In this document: positions 23,001 through 34,134 of the stretch, piece by piece
Layout: the number at the start of each line of letters is the position of its first letter
Position numbering within the stretch: position 1 is the stretch's first letter
NCBI GenBank assembly: GCA_947652115.1
Contig: OX393569.1
Coordinates: forward strand, 397,509-461,508
Direction: 5' to 3'
DNA length: 64,000 nucleotides
Origin: Blastomussa wellsi
Taxonomy: Eukaryota > Cnidaria > Anthozoa > Scleractinia > Plerogyridae
The notes under the pieces: generated by a model
What the model saw: only the letters and a program-made list of their open reading frames with translations
The model's database searches: none
What the model was told of the DNA's origin: nothing
Made by a program: the position numbers and the translations under genes

Positions 23001-25862
23001 TCTTCATTATAATAATTATATAAACTGTACTGTTCACAGCTGCTAGCAGTCAATTAATTCTTTTACAATACATAATTACCTGATCATAGAAATACTTGAG
23101 CTGTTTCTTTCCTTCAGAAAGAATCTCCTCAGGAGAAATATCAGTTGTAGTAAAGTAAGAAAGAATCAACTTGTAAGATTCAGTGCCATTCAGTGGCTCC
23201 CCAGACGGTAGAGTCTTCTTTGTGGGCTGACTTTTATCTGGTACCCCATTATTGTAAACATAATCAATAGGCAAGTTTGCCAATCCACTCGCAAGATCAT
23301 TTGGCAGACAGTGACTCTTGTGCTCATGGTCAAGATAATTAATCAAGTCCAGCAGTGGTTGGCCAACACCTTCCTGTAATGCCGCTTTTAACGATGCATT
23401 TACATTCTTGCCATTGTGGTCCTTGGCCCATTTTTTGTCAACTCCTTCTTCCAGATTAGCGAGGTAGTCTGCATCCAAATAACTTTCTGCAAACCATTCT
23501 TGAAGAACCCCCTCTGAGTTATTAGCCAAGGAAAGCTGTCTGTATTTCTCTTTAAGAGCATCCACTCCAGCTTGACAGTCAATTACTGTTCGTATCATCC
23601 CTGATTTCACACCAAGTTGAACATTTTTCCTGTCAAATGAAACAAAAAAATGAAACATTTAATATCCGATTCTGATTGGCTTACAGTCTTTGTTTTTTTT
23701 TTAAGCTAACCGGCTGGCATGGACTAAATTTAGTTGGATGAAATTTTCTAATTGAATGATGTAATTATCATTTCAAGGATGACTGAAGACAATTGATGTA
23801 ATTCTCATGATTTGGCAATTGGTGTCAATTTTCCAATAATATTTTCAAATTATTAAAAACTGATGAAGATAGAAAAAAAACACGCAAAATGGCATGAAGG
23901 GAAGACACTTGATATTTCCCCAAAAATAACAAATTAAATGAATTTTGTGTTTGTAGAGCTCTGAAAATAATTATTTTGGATTTATATAACAAAATATTGA
24001 ATTCAGCTTTTGTATGATAATAATATGAAGAATTATGGGAGAAGAAAGCCGGTAGGAAGTACAAATCCCAAAGTGACATGGTGACAACTGGGAGGGGTAG
24101 AACTGGGGGAAAAATGTATATGGTACAGGAAACAGGCTGATAGAGAGCTGTAAGTATGAGCACCAAGGTCAATGGTCTGTTGCTGCTTCTAGGGGATTAC
24201 AATCCTGCGCCCCACCCACCTCCTCTCAGAATCCCCCAAATGGCAGGGTCCGTCACTACATTGATCAATCCTTATTTCACTGTACATGAGCACTGTACCT
24301 GTAACGATCAATTGTAGTCTTGTGTTTCTTGATTGTGTTGACCACAAGTTGCACATCATCATATGTCTTAGGCTTGACAATATATGCATAAGCATTGATG
24401 CTATAAGAAAGATCACAAATTGGCTGCCAACAAAACAAGTCAGGACCCAACATCCAGTCACCTGCATAGTAGTTCTCGGCATATGGAACACCAAATGTAT
24501 GCTGGAGAAAATGTTTTGCCTAAAGGAATGATAGAAAATAGAGACTTCAATTTCTAAAGCAAACCAAAAACATGCAATGTTCAGTGTGTACACTCCAAGC
24601 CCATCTAGAGAATAAATAATAATTAAAAAAAGGCATTCAAGTTTACTAATTAATTAGCATGTCTCTCTCACTCTACAACTGAAGAATGTCGGATGAAAGC
24701 GTTTTGTTCACACTCTAGGGAAACAAGAGGGGGGTACTAAAAAATTGAACTTTCAAATAGGGCACTTTTGACTAAACTTGATATGACATGATTACACCAA
24801 GTTTCGAACTTTACATAAAATTATCTATCTTTAGATAATACCTGGGCTAGAGCTTTCACTTCTCTTGGTTTCATTTTATTTTCGTCAACTTGAATATTGT
24901 TTATTTCTTGAAGTAACGTTTTTGCGCTGTCTGTCTTTCTCTTCAACTGCACTGGGTCTGGATTGTAAGGCAAATACCTGAAATATTACCGGTAAATAGA
25001 TATATGAAAATGACATAATTTGAAAACCACGTTACATTGCGTATGAAAAGATCACTGCTCAAGTTGAACAATAATTTGCTATTATAACTTATACTTTATC
25101 CTTCTACATCACTGAAACACTGTGAAGTTCAATCAAGCAACAGTAAACTTGGAACAAATCTGGGACAACCTTTTTCGCGACAGCTGTGCTATTTGCTTCA
25201 ATCCCACCCTGCACTCAACACGTACAACAACCTTGCCTGACCCTCTCCTCCTCCCCAACCCCTACTACCCCCTTTTTTCTTCAATCATCACATATAAACA
25301 GTGCTTTGCCAACGTTTATTGAACATCAATTACTATGCTGAATAACACGATTACTCAGAATAATATTCCACCGAAAAATTGAAATGTGGAGTGTACATAT
25401 TCAAAGAAACCACTATGCGACAGAAGCGATAAGTTGTTTTCAGCATTACCTTTTCTTCATATGATCATCCATTCTTTCCACTCCTGGCTGCCAAGCCACT
25501 TTATGCGGGTTCAAAGAAAAATAATCAGACTGCACTTTGTTCAAGATGCTCGGTAGTTCCACTCGATTAGCTTCCTCTGAGTAGCTGCACACTGCAGATT
25601 TACCACTAGTACTGCCGACGTTGTTCACAGCATTTTGCTTGGAGCAAGGCTTCGAACCAGTCGTTACAGCAATTATAAGAGTTACCAAACCCGCCACGAA
25701 AAACATGGATGCTACTCCAAGAAGAACCCAAACCCACAGAGGAGTAGCTCTGTACTTCTGAAAACTCACAAGAGGTGGTTCTCTCTGTGTTGGGGAAGAA
25801 TCGGAAGGTTCTTTGAGCATTTCAACGTTCTCGGAATGTTTCTTTATGAAGACGCTCTGCAT
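20100..25862 (-). CDS. DUF885-family protein with N-terminal membrane anchor
   Basis: Exons 25862-25450, 24977-24842, 24519-24299, 23629-23080, 22502-22297, 21981-21698, 21574-21396, 21202-21144 and 20490-20100 stay in phase and give 812 residues. Residues 41-68 form one hydrophobic segment behind a polar 40-residue head, so a type II signal anchor is likely, with the large domain lumenal or extracellular. The domain matches DUF885 (PF05960): HESRPGHHTQ at 592-601, FTEGWGLYSE at 629-638, and the exon 8 signature WRAVRLIVDTGLHSRG. The family is best known from bacteria. Its His-Glu and EGW motifs recall metallopeptidases, but the spacing HE-x4-H is not canonical HEXXH, so peptidase activity is only a suggestion. 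Exon 6 uses the donor GTGTGT rather than an earlier GTGCAA, because only that keeps frame. The start is the Met nearest the domain; longer in-frame Mets upstream look like UTR. Confidence 0.85.
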
Positions 25863-26294
25863 CTTGATTGCTTTAACGTTTAGAGACGTAAAAATCACAA
25901 AAGAAACTATTTTTACAGCGTTGTCTCGGAAATCACGATGAAATAGGAATTTGGAGTACCGAAGCACTTCTTTCTGACGTTTCCCAGGGCAATCATACGC
26001 GTGACTGTTTTGCTGGCGTGACAGGTCGTGACTCCAGACCATTTTATTTTTGAGTAGGGGTGGGGAGGGGGGGGGCAGTGGGGGCTTGGGCAAAAACCAA
26101 AAAAAAATCCTGTACAAGAAAAAGCGCCCAAAAAATATCGTGCTGAGGGAGCAGTGCGAAAAAATCTTGCTCTACCTGAAGGCGAAAAAAAAATCTTGTA
26201 CCTCGATTGCTGTGCGCCAGGCTCCTGTAATCTCTTTACGGTGGCCAATTGACATTATCAACGCAGTTGATAAAACCAAATTATATTGTTATAC

Positions 26295-26339
<45 letters not shown>

Positions 26340-27467
26340 CCTGTAAGATGGAACCAACTACAGTATTCCTACAGCCAGTGATGAACAACGAAGTGAAATT
26401 AGCCTAAATTGCGCGACCAATGTTAAAACAACTTAATTATTGGCTACAGAGGACTGGGCCTTTTACAAAATTAATCATTTTGAAAACAAAACAGATGTCT
26501 AAGACTGAGGCAGGTTAGAAGTACAGTTAAGGTCAACAAAACTGCAGGTTACTTCAAATGTTTTAAACAAGAGGCCATGACCATTCATTAGTCAAACTGC
26601 ACGGCAGACGAAAGCATCCAGAGAAATTTAGAAGACACAAGATTGTTCATTTGCCTTCGAAATGGTTAAACGCATGGGAAACAATATAACATGCGGTTTC
26701 GATGTTTTATAAAACAGAGCTTTTAGCCAATCGCAACGCGCACTCAGTCCAAAAGTGCAAAATAAAGCGTTGTGGAAAATAACGATTGACATTATTCTGC
26801 GTAGCGAAACACAATCAAGACCTGCTTCATAACTTTGTTGAGTGCATTTTTTGCAAGATGTGCAATCGTGGGAATCACGCATTGCGGGCTGTTTCCTGTC
26901 CAGATAAAAAAATTCATTCCCCCCAGCCTCACTTGAAAAAGATGATCAAATCTCAGCCGAAGGGTTACTTTTGCCCAGAAATCATGGCAATTGGTTGTTG
27001 GTGTCACGACCAGCAAAATAATCAGCGGGCGGACCTAGATTTAAAGTGGGCAAAGATCGCTCTCTGCTTTTAAATCTTCATATTCATTTTATTTATATAC
27101 CATATTTATCTATAGGCCTCTATTAAGAACAGTTTTAATTGTAAAACTGAAGGAGTACCCTAAAAAAGCTTATTCATTTAACTTTAAAATATGTACAACA
27201 AGAAAGGCAAACTGAACTGCCTAAAGAGGCTTGGTTATTACAATACTCAAAGTCTACTCAAGAATTCTGTTGTTTGGATCACTCAATTGACGACCAAGGT
27301 ATATCGAAAGCTATATTTGATCCTCAATCTACTGGGCCTCGCTCTCTAATGTTCTGTTCTTTTAACATTGAATACTCTCTTGGGTGCTCTTAAAGTTTTC
27401 TTTAAAGATTCCTAATTAGCAATTATCACCAGAAGCAGAAATGTCGCGACAAACGTACTTTCTGTAG
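25863..27467. other. Intergenic: promoter of the DUF885 gene and 3' flank of MECR
   Basis: It holds a G-run and A-run low-complexity stretch (about 26040-26215), a copy of the retroelement-tail repeat (26229-26340), and AT-rich sequence. On the minus strand, AATAAA at 27088-27093 is a possible but distant poly(A) signal for MECR. A 95-codon plus ORF at 26786-27073 has no recognised features and is not called. Confidence 0.5.
26229..26340 (+). repeat. Interspersed retroelement-tail repeat (copy 2)
   Basis: Truncated copy of the 10401-10547 family. It starts at the CTTTACGGTGGCC portion and ends with TTTCTTTAGAAACTTACC. Identity to the copy near 45000 is very high by eye, suggesting recent spread. 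Confidence 0.7.
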
Positions 27468-30400
27468 TTACTCGTTCAGTATTAAAAGTTGTTTCGTCGT
27501 TGAGTACGGCTGCACCGCTTCAGAAATTGCTGTCGTGAAATCGCTCAAGGAATGTCTCTTGCAGGGCGGAGCTCTCAGTTGTCCCTTTTGAAGCATGTTA
27601 CACACTTCTTCCAGCATGTTTAATTTGCTAGCATCTGCAAACATAAACAAACGATATACATCAAAGGAACAGTTCGAGTAATTTTCCTGCTTTGAAAGCT
27701 CCGTATGAGTTACAAGACTTTTTTAGCTCCGTAGTAGCTACGTTACAATATAATTTTGAGTCATTTTATGCGAAAAAACAAAATAATATACATTATATAA
27801 AATGTAGGAAGCTTAAAATAATAGTTTACTAAGGAAGGAAATGCTAAAGAATAACACTGAACCAAAAGAATCCAAGAACGGTTCAGGATGTAGAAGAATG
27901 AGACAAATTAGAAATGACGAATTTGAAATATTCGTAGCTCCTTCAAAGTATCTCTCATCAATTCCAATGAAACACTCTTCTAGCGTTCGGCTTGCTGGGC
28001 AACAGTCCGAAACAACGGGATTAGCGCGAAAAACTGCGAATAGAAAAAGTGCGCAAGCGTCTATTTTTCCGTTTGGATACGTTGCTGGTCTGTCGCGGAT
28101 TTCTTCCTCCCAACCCCCACCCCACCCCGAAACACTGTTGCCCGGTTGCAAATGCTGTTCAATCAATGGAATTTGTAACCTTTCTGATGATTAATGTTCC
28201 ATTGGGACATCCAAAATCCTCTCACATTCACATCTTGAAATATTAGGGACGTCTATTATTCAAACAAAAAAAGGAAAAAGCAAAATTATCAAACAATACT
28301 AACAGTAATTACCAAACTAGGATCTCTCCTGATTGTAAATAATCCTGGTTCAGTCCTTGGAGATATTTGTGTGATTGCTTTAAATTAATGAAAGTAACAT
28401 TGAAAGTAACCTTTATAGACGTCTCGATGTATCCAAACGCATTATCAAGATCGAATATTCGTCACATGTCAAGTTGCTAATAAAAAGAATTGCGTTGTTT
28501 GAATATCATTAGACAGCACTGCGTGATGTTATGACATTTAACAAACATTCAATCTAGACTGTTCACAGTCCGGTATTTTTTCGTATTTTTCCTCGATCGG
28601 CGAACGCGGTGAATGAATCGCGAGAGAACTAGACTCCGGTGCAAAACGTGAGGCACGAAGGGGTAGGGGGCGGGGAACAAAAAATAGGCTCCCACACCTC
28701 ACCCCCTACCGCTTCGTTCTCTGTGTTTTTTGCTCGCGCGCTTTCTTTTGCGTTGAAAAAATAGAGCGGCTGTGAACAGTCTACATTCAATCTTGATGTT
28801 GATCTTGGATACATCGAAACATTCGATTAGCAATATAAAGTGCTTTAAGGTGGGGGTACACCTGAATTTGAGGAATTGAAAAGAGAAAAATTGGTTTCAA
28901 ACACCGCCAGACAGTTTGACCCCACCAAAAGTATCTCTTCCCAAAATCACCCAAAATTTTACAAAAAAACCAAAACATAGATTCATGTTTCGAGCATAGC
29001 GATTTTACATTGCTTGAAATACCAACAAGATATTTGAACTAAACCCATGTTGAGGGCCTTGAAAAGCAAATGATCATCGATTTGCTATTATTAACGTCCC
29101 TTACAATTATCAAAAATAAAACTAAATAGAAATGTCACCTTCACTGAATTTGAGATTACAATTGATCACAGACATTTTAAACTTGGATGAACAAATAGTG
29201 TAACTGTGTAAAATCCATTCAAACAATGTTTCTCACATACCGTTGGTACAGTGACAGGTTGTTTTGACATTCCACCATAAGTGACCATTGTTCCTTTTGA
29301 CCTGGAAATGCAATGTACTAAATTAGCGATCATAAAATTTAGAGGTTGTAAGCAAATTAGCTACTGCACTCCAAAAGTAATGGAACTTGAACTGCAAAAT
29401 ACATAATGATACATTGTGCACACATCAAGTAGTAGCATGATATGAAATGTATTTGTTTTAGATGATCCTCATTTCAAGAGATACAGGAATAAAACAATTA
29501 TTCTCAATTATTCAAATTTATCATTATCATCTTACATATATTGAAAATATTTTGCTTTAATTTATAATGTTCAGTGGATTAAGCTCCATGAAAGTAGCGA
29601 TCCCCTTCTCTGCCCCGAAAGTAGAGTTCTATAGAAGAGTGTGTTCAATGCTGTATAACTATACTATAGATGGCTGACCTTGAGAAGTTTTAATTCTTCC
29701 TTCTTCAAGTTGATTACTTTCCTTTATTGCATTGACGTTTTGAACCTGGCCTACAACTCTTACTATCAATTTCATATTCAACATACCCCAAGTAGCGAAA
29801 AAGGCCCAATGAACTCTTTCCTCCGACACAATTAAGAGCAAGCTTAGGGGGCTTCATACCCTAAAAGAAAAAAATAATGCAGATTTAGTTAATTATATAA
29901 CTTACAATTCTTAATATTGAGAAGAGGTGTTGTGCAGACTGACATTACTTCACGATCTGTCTGCTCTATTTACGAGCCTAGTGGCCCATTAGGTTGGGGC
30001 TAATTATCCCACTTTCAGTTTGGTACCACAATGTGATGCTAGTCCAGGGTTACCTCCAGAATTAAATTTGCCACTACCTATTTAATAAATACACCAAAGT
30101 GGAGAGGTTGAGGCACTGTTTGAAATTTGATGAACATATTTGCCTATATTTTTTCTCCGTTTTAAAACTGTCAGCAGGTGCTGGGCTTTAGATTAAAGTA
30201 ACTTACCCAATAGCAGAATGAAGAGCTCCGTACGGCCCAATCTCGGAATACTTGATACACAGATATACCAGCTGCTAGTCGACTGTGCCTCCCACAAAAA
30301 TCGCTTCCGCTCACGCAGCTATGTACAAAGCAAAACTAACCTTCATTATCTCTTTCATTTCAGAACTTTTCAAGTCCTCTTCAGTGACAACATAATTAGC

Positions 30401-33400
30401 CCCCAAGGCTTTGAGATGACTTTTCAGCTCCTCAATATTTGATCTGAGGTAATAGTAGAAGATTGAATGAATTTAGCAAAGACAATTTATTCACATGATC
30501 AATAAACAATTTATTAAAGACTTGTTAATGATCATGGGTGGGCAAAATGTATCCCTTCTCCACCCTACCAAGTCATCAGGGCAACAGCCTGGTCCTGCAA
30601 TTTTCTCAGCTGAGAATTAAACTGGGCTACACTGCCACATACACTGTATAATTCAAAAGTATGCTGCTTTTTTTGCCCTGTCAGAAATCAGCTTTTAACT
30701 ACTGGCAGTATTTTTATTGTATTAGTTAATTGTTACTGTGTGCACAGGATGAGCAAGAAAGTGTTACCTGTTACGAATGATGTTGACTGTCTTTACTCCC
30801 CATGCTGCCGCTAATTGGATAAGAGCTTGACCCACTCCACTGTTGGCACCATTTTGAATCACCGTGTCACCTTGAAAACAAGCTCCCAGTCAGCTTATTA
30901 CCATCCATTTCCAGTACACAGTCTTAGTAGGGATGTTGCAAATTGTCAACAGGACATGATCTCTCTTAACTTTAAACTAACCTGAACTCTGTTCACCATG
31001 CCAAACTTTACTACAACATTTACAATGCAGTAAGTTTATTACCTGGCTGGAGGTCCTCAAAGTCCTTCAGTAACCTGAATGCAGTGCACGGGTTTACACT
31101 TACTGTTGCAGCAGCTTCCACAGGGAGCCCAGATGGGATTTTCAAAACTTGATTCTCTAATACCACCAAGTGTCTGCACCAAGAGCCTACAATAGATACA
31201 ATTATAGGTACTGTAAAACCAAGAATGTAATGAACAATAAAAGAGCATTCCTATACATTCAAAGTAAGCAGAAAGATTTGACCAAAAGTAAGATCATGTA
31301 AAGGCAGCTGAACATTTCTTGCCTCTTCACTTCTTGAAAAATAAAAAGATTGTTTTCTAGAATTATCACAAGTTAGGGAAGAGTTAGAAGTTATTATTGG
31401 TGACAATAACATCCTAACATGTTGCTAGCTTTTGTCCCCAGTTGACAAAATGCTCTCTCTTCTATAAGATATTTTTAGTGGAGATATGAAAACCTGACAT
31501 GTACAGTATATATGCTACTGCAAAAAAAAAATGTCCAGTGATAAAAATGGCGATTTTCTAATTTGCAAGTTGGTTTAAGTAAAATATCTCTGAAGGTCCA
31601 TTATTTTTAAGGTATTTGTCAATTTATAGAAAATGTCAAGTCTACCTAAACACTGATCTGCCTGCAAGACCACATGATCTCCAGCACTGAGTCTTTGCAC
31701 TTCACTGCCAACTTCTGTGACCTCTCCAACACCCTCATTTCCTCCAACAGCTGGCAAAGATGGCTTCAATGCATATGTTCCTGAGTGTATAGTATTTTTT
31801 ATCAACGCAAGCAAATGACTTGACCTCAACAAGAGACCTGTAAAATTACTGAGCCCCTGCAAAGCCTTGGGGGAGCCCGGATTCACGCATGAGACCACTG
31901 ACCAGCACATTCTCGAGTTTAACCTCGCCTAAATTACATTTAGCCACATTAAATTGAAATGAAAATGTGAGATAATGTTACATAGAGTGGAAATGATTGG
32001 TGACCTATTGGTTTTCATTTTGACTTAAATTAGGAAAAAAATGGAAACCAACCTACATGTTAATATTCATGCATAGATTTCTCAAACTCATTAATAATTC
32101 ATCAAGTTAAAACAAATAAAATCATAACCATGAAGGAGGTTTGGATACCCGGTTTAAATTAGCATAGATTTTGACAATTTTATTTCTCCGTTTACTCCTT
32201 AGTTTTTGTTTTGATTGAGAAGATATATCAAACACTCGAGACAGTGTTTCATCAGCTATCCAAACACCTCGAAGTTCGTTAAAAATACTCCGCTGCGCAT
32301 CACATTTTCAGCTCTCTTCTCGGTGTTTGGATATCCTGGTCTCTCGAATTTGATATTCTACTTCAGCCAAGCCTAAAAGCAGAGCTTCATATTTTTTGCT
32401 TTACTTACAATCCAATGAAAACATTAATGGGTCAGCGGTGGACCTCCAAGAAACAAGTCAACCAAATTTTATCGGCTTCATAGCTTTCCAAATTTTCTTA
32501 TTCATGGTTCTCCATTGGCGTGCTTCGCACACTGGAGCTCTGCCATGAAGAATTGCAAATCAGGTTCATAACTTATCCTGAGCTTGCCGGGTTCTGTAAT
32601 TTCTACTTTCTCAGTCCTACTCTCTCTGTTTCTTGTGACTTACTAAACACTGATATTAAAACCAGCTTTCACCAATAAGATAGCTTGACTGGGGGAAGAG
32701 GGAAAATTTTGACAAAATTTTGATGCTGCAAGGTAGTGAGACCAAGTCTAACGTGGTCTTACATGTAGCTAGCTATGCCTAAGAAATCAAGACTTGATTT
32801 TGCAATTTGCCACTCCTATATAGCTTGCGGAAAGTCATCGAATTTGCCAAGGTTCAACAAAGAGATCTAGTCGCTGGGCTACCATCTGAGCTTACAAAGC
32901 ATTTTGTCATTCTGTTTTTCACAAAATATCCAAACCCCTCTCATGGAAGAAGGATTTTTAGTTTAGTTTTTTGTTGTCTGGCTTTTTCCTCTGAAAATTT
33001 GCTTGGTAAAACTCCCCTTCCAGTCCATCTCTTCAAAATTTCTATCGCCCTTTCTTGGTGTGGATATGGATATTTTCCGAACTAGTCTAATTAACAACCT
33101 TGTATCTGATTGATGTCAGCAGGATTTATTGGGGCTGCCAGCATCCGCAGTGACACAGAACTGGAACCAAATTTGCCTGTTTCTGCCTTCTGCAATCTGT
33201 GTTTAAATACGCATTGCAAAAATATGAAAAAAGCTTTAATGGATTCTAACAACACTGATTCATAATAAAATTGAAATGGATCAGTAGTTAACTTTAAATT
33301 CAAGGGCTTATAAGTCAAAATGGAATATTAATTATATAATTGTCCATAATACGTTTTTTATTTTCCTCACCTCTCACCTCAAAACTTTCTCTGGATCCCC

Positions 33401-33508
33401 GTGTTCGTAATAAACTACAGATTCAGACTTGGTGGTGAACCATCGCCAAATGTAAGTTAGACGAGCTGTTTTTCTTCCAAATCTTGCTTGCAACAATCTG
33501 ACCGCCAT
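27468..33508 (-). CDS. MECR: Mitochondrial enoyl-[acyl-carrier-protein] reductase
   Basis: Ten exons: 33508-33378, 33196-33099, 31780-31646, 31186-31043, 30870-30768, 30443-30341, 29860-29787, 29301-29241, 28252-28180 and 27634-27468; phases agree and give 362 residues (human about 373). MECR catalyses the last NADPH-dependent reduction of mitochondrial fatty-acid synthesis, which supplies lipoate precursors. The Arg-rich, acid-free first 27 residues look like a mitochondrial presequence. [12 protein letters not shown], then Tyr79 at the conserved catalytic tyrosine position, and [13 protein letters not shown] follow. The NADPH site includes [13 protein letters not shown], and [11 protein letters not shown] and FWMSQW are family hallmarks. 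The 73-base exon 9 is too short to stand out alone and was recovered from VRGFWMSQW. It is divergent from RGS22, with starts 626 bp apart. Introns carry several repeats. Identity is secure; individual splice sites are predictions. Confidence 0.93.
28555..28783. mobile_element. 229 bp MITE with 9 bp target-site duplication
   Basis: It lies in intron 8 of MECR. The terminal inverted repeats TAGACTGTTCACAG / CTGTGAACAGTCTA are exact over 14 bp. CATTCAATC sits directly outside both ends (28546-28554 and 28784-28792), a perfect 9 bp duplication. Nine-base duplications are characteristic of Mutator-like transposons. It is non-coding. Confidence 0.75.
29960..30130 (+). repeat. Interspersed repeat, family shared with 62620-62750
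   Basis: It lies in intron 6 of MECR. It shares CTAGTCCA(G/T)(G/C)G(C)AGGGTTACC, the TACCTATTTA run, and the CACC-x-GTGGAGAG-x-GAGGCAC landmark with the copy in the DAO gene's last intron. These are 3' segments of an abundant animal repeat, here diverged. Confidence 0.5.
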
Positions 33509-34134
33509 TTTGCAATCATGTTCGATGCCAGTCCTACCCGGCCTACATGTATGTTTTGTGTCACGTCATGTGAAGTGTCACGAACGTTTAGATGGAAATT
33601 TGTTTGAATGCGCCACATTTGCATACTAATCTATGTTGTCTGAGTCAAAAACAAATTGGAAGCATTGTTGCACAAAAATATTGGCGAGGATGCTAACAAG
33701 GGGCAAATTCTAAATACAGCTGCTCATTTCCATGACGACTCACAAACAACGAAACCAACATGGCCGACGGAAACACGCGTTTTGATTGGTCGAGAAATCT
33801 TCGACTTCATCTGAAGTCAGACTTCTTCGCGTTGACTTGCCTCGGGATGGGGCCGTAAAATGAGCTCTATCTCTTGACGTTTGCGGCTCTTTGACGATCG
33901 TACCTTCCTAGCAATGAAGCAAAATTAGAAAAATGGTTCACTGAGGTAATTTTGAACCTAAAATCATGGACAACGGCGTAAATTTACGATTTTGATGATG
34001 GCTGCCAAGTGGCGGACAACAACAAGATGTCGTCCAGCCAGTGATCATATACAGTTGTCGAAATGATGTAAAGGAAAATCTTCTTGATTTTGAGTGCAGT
34101 GAAAAATATTTACAAACTTAATCAAACAACTAGG
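33509..34134. promoter_or_regulatory. Shared divergent promoter of MECR and RGS22
   Basis: 626 bp separate the two opposite start codons, so both promoters must lie here or overlap. ATTGG (an inverted CCAAT box) occurs in TTTTGATTGGTCGAG near 33786. CACGTCA occurs near 33552. ATTTCCATGACGAC at 33726-33739 satisfies the degenerate RFX X-box pattern RYYNYY-N2-RRNRAC, of interest because RGS22 is associated with ciliated and flagellated cells. No TATA box is evident. All site calls are pattern matches only. Confidence 0.5.

Noticed and set aside
25863..26117. Longer N-terminus for the DUF885 protein using upstream in-frame Mets
   Set aside because: The extra segment is Pro-run and repeat-like, encoded next to low-complexity DNA; the Met at 25862 gives a normal type II anchor protein.
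26786..27073. 95-codon Cys-containing plus ORF between DUF885 and MECR
   Set aside because: The cysteines are not in a recognisable zinc-finger spacing and no other evidence supports it.
27813..28194. 117-codon ORFs on both strands in MECR intron 9
   Set aside because: They lie in a repeat-like segment with C-runs; the two strands mirror each other and neither shows a domain.
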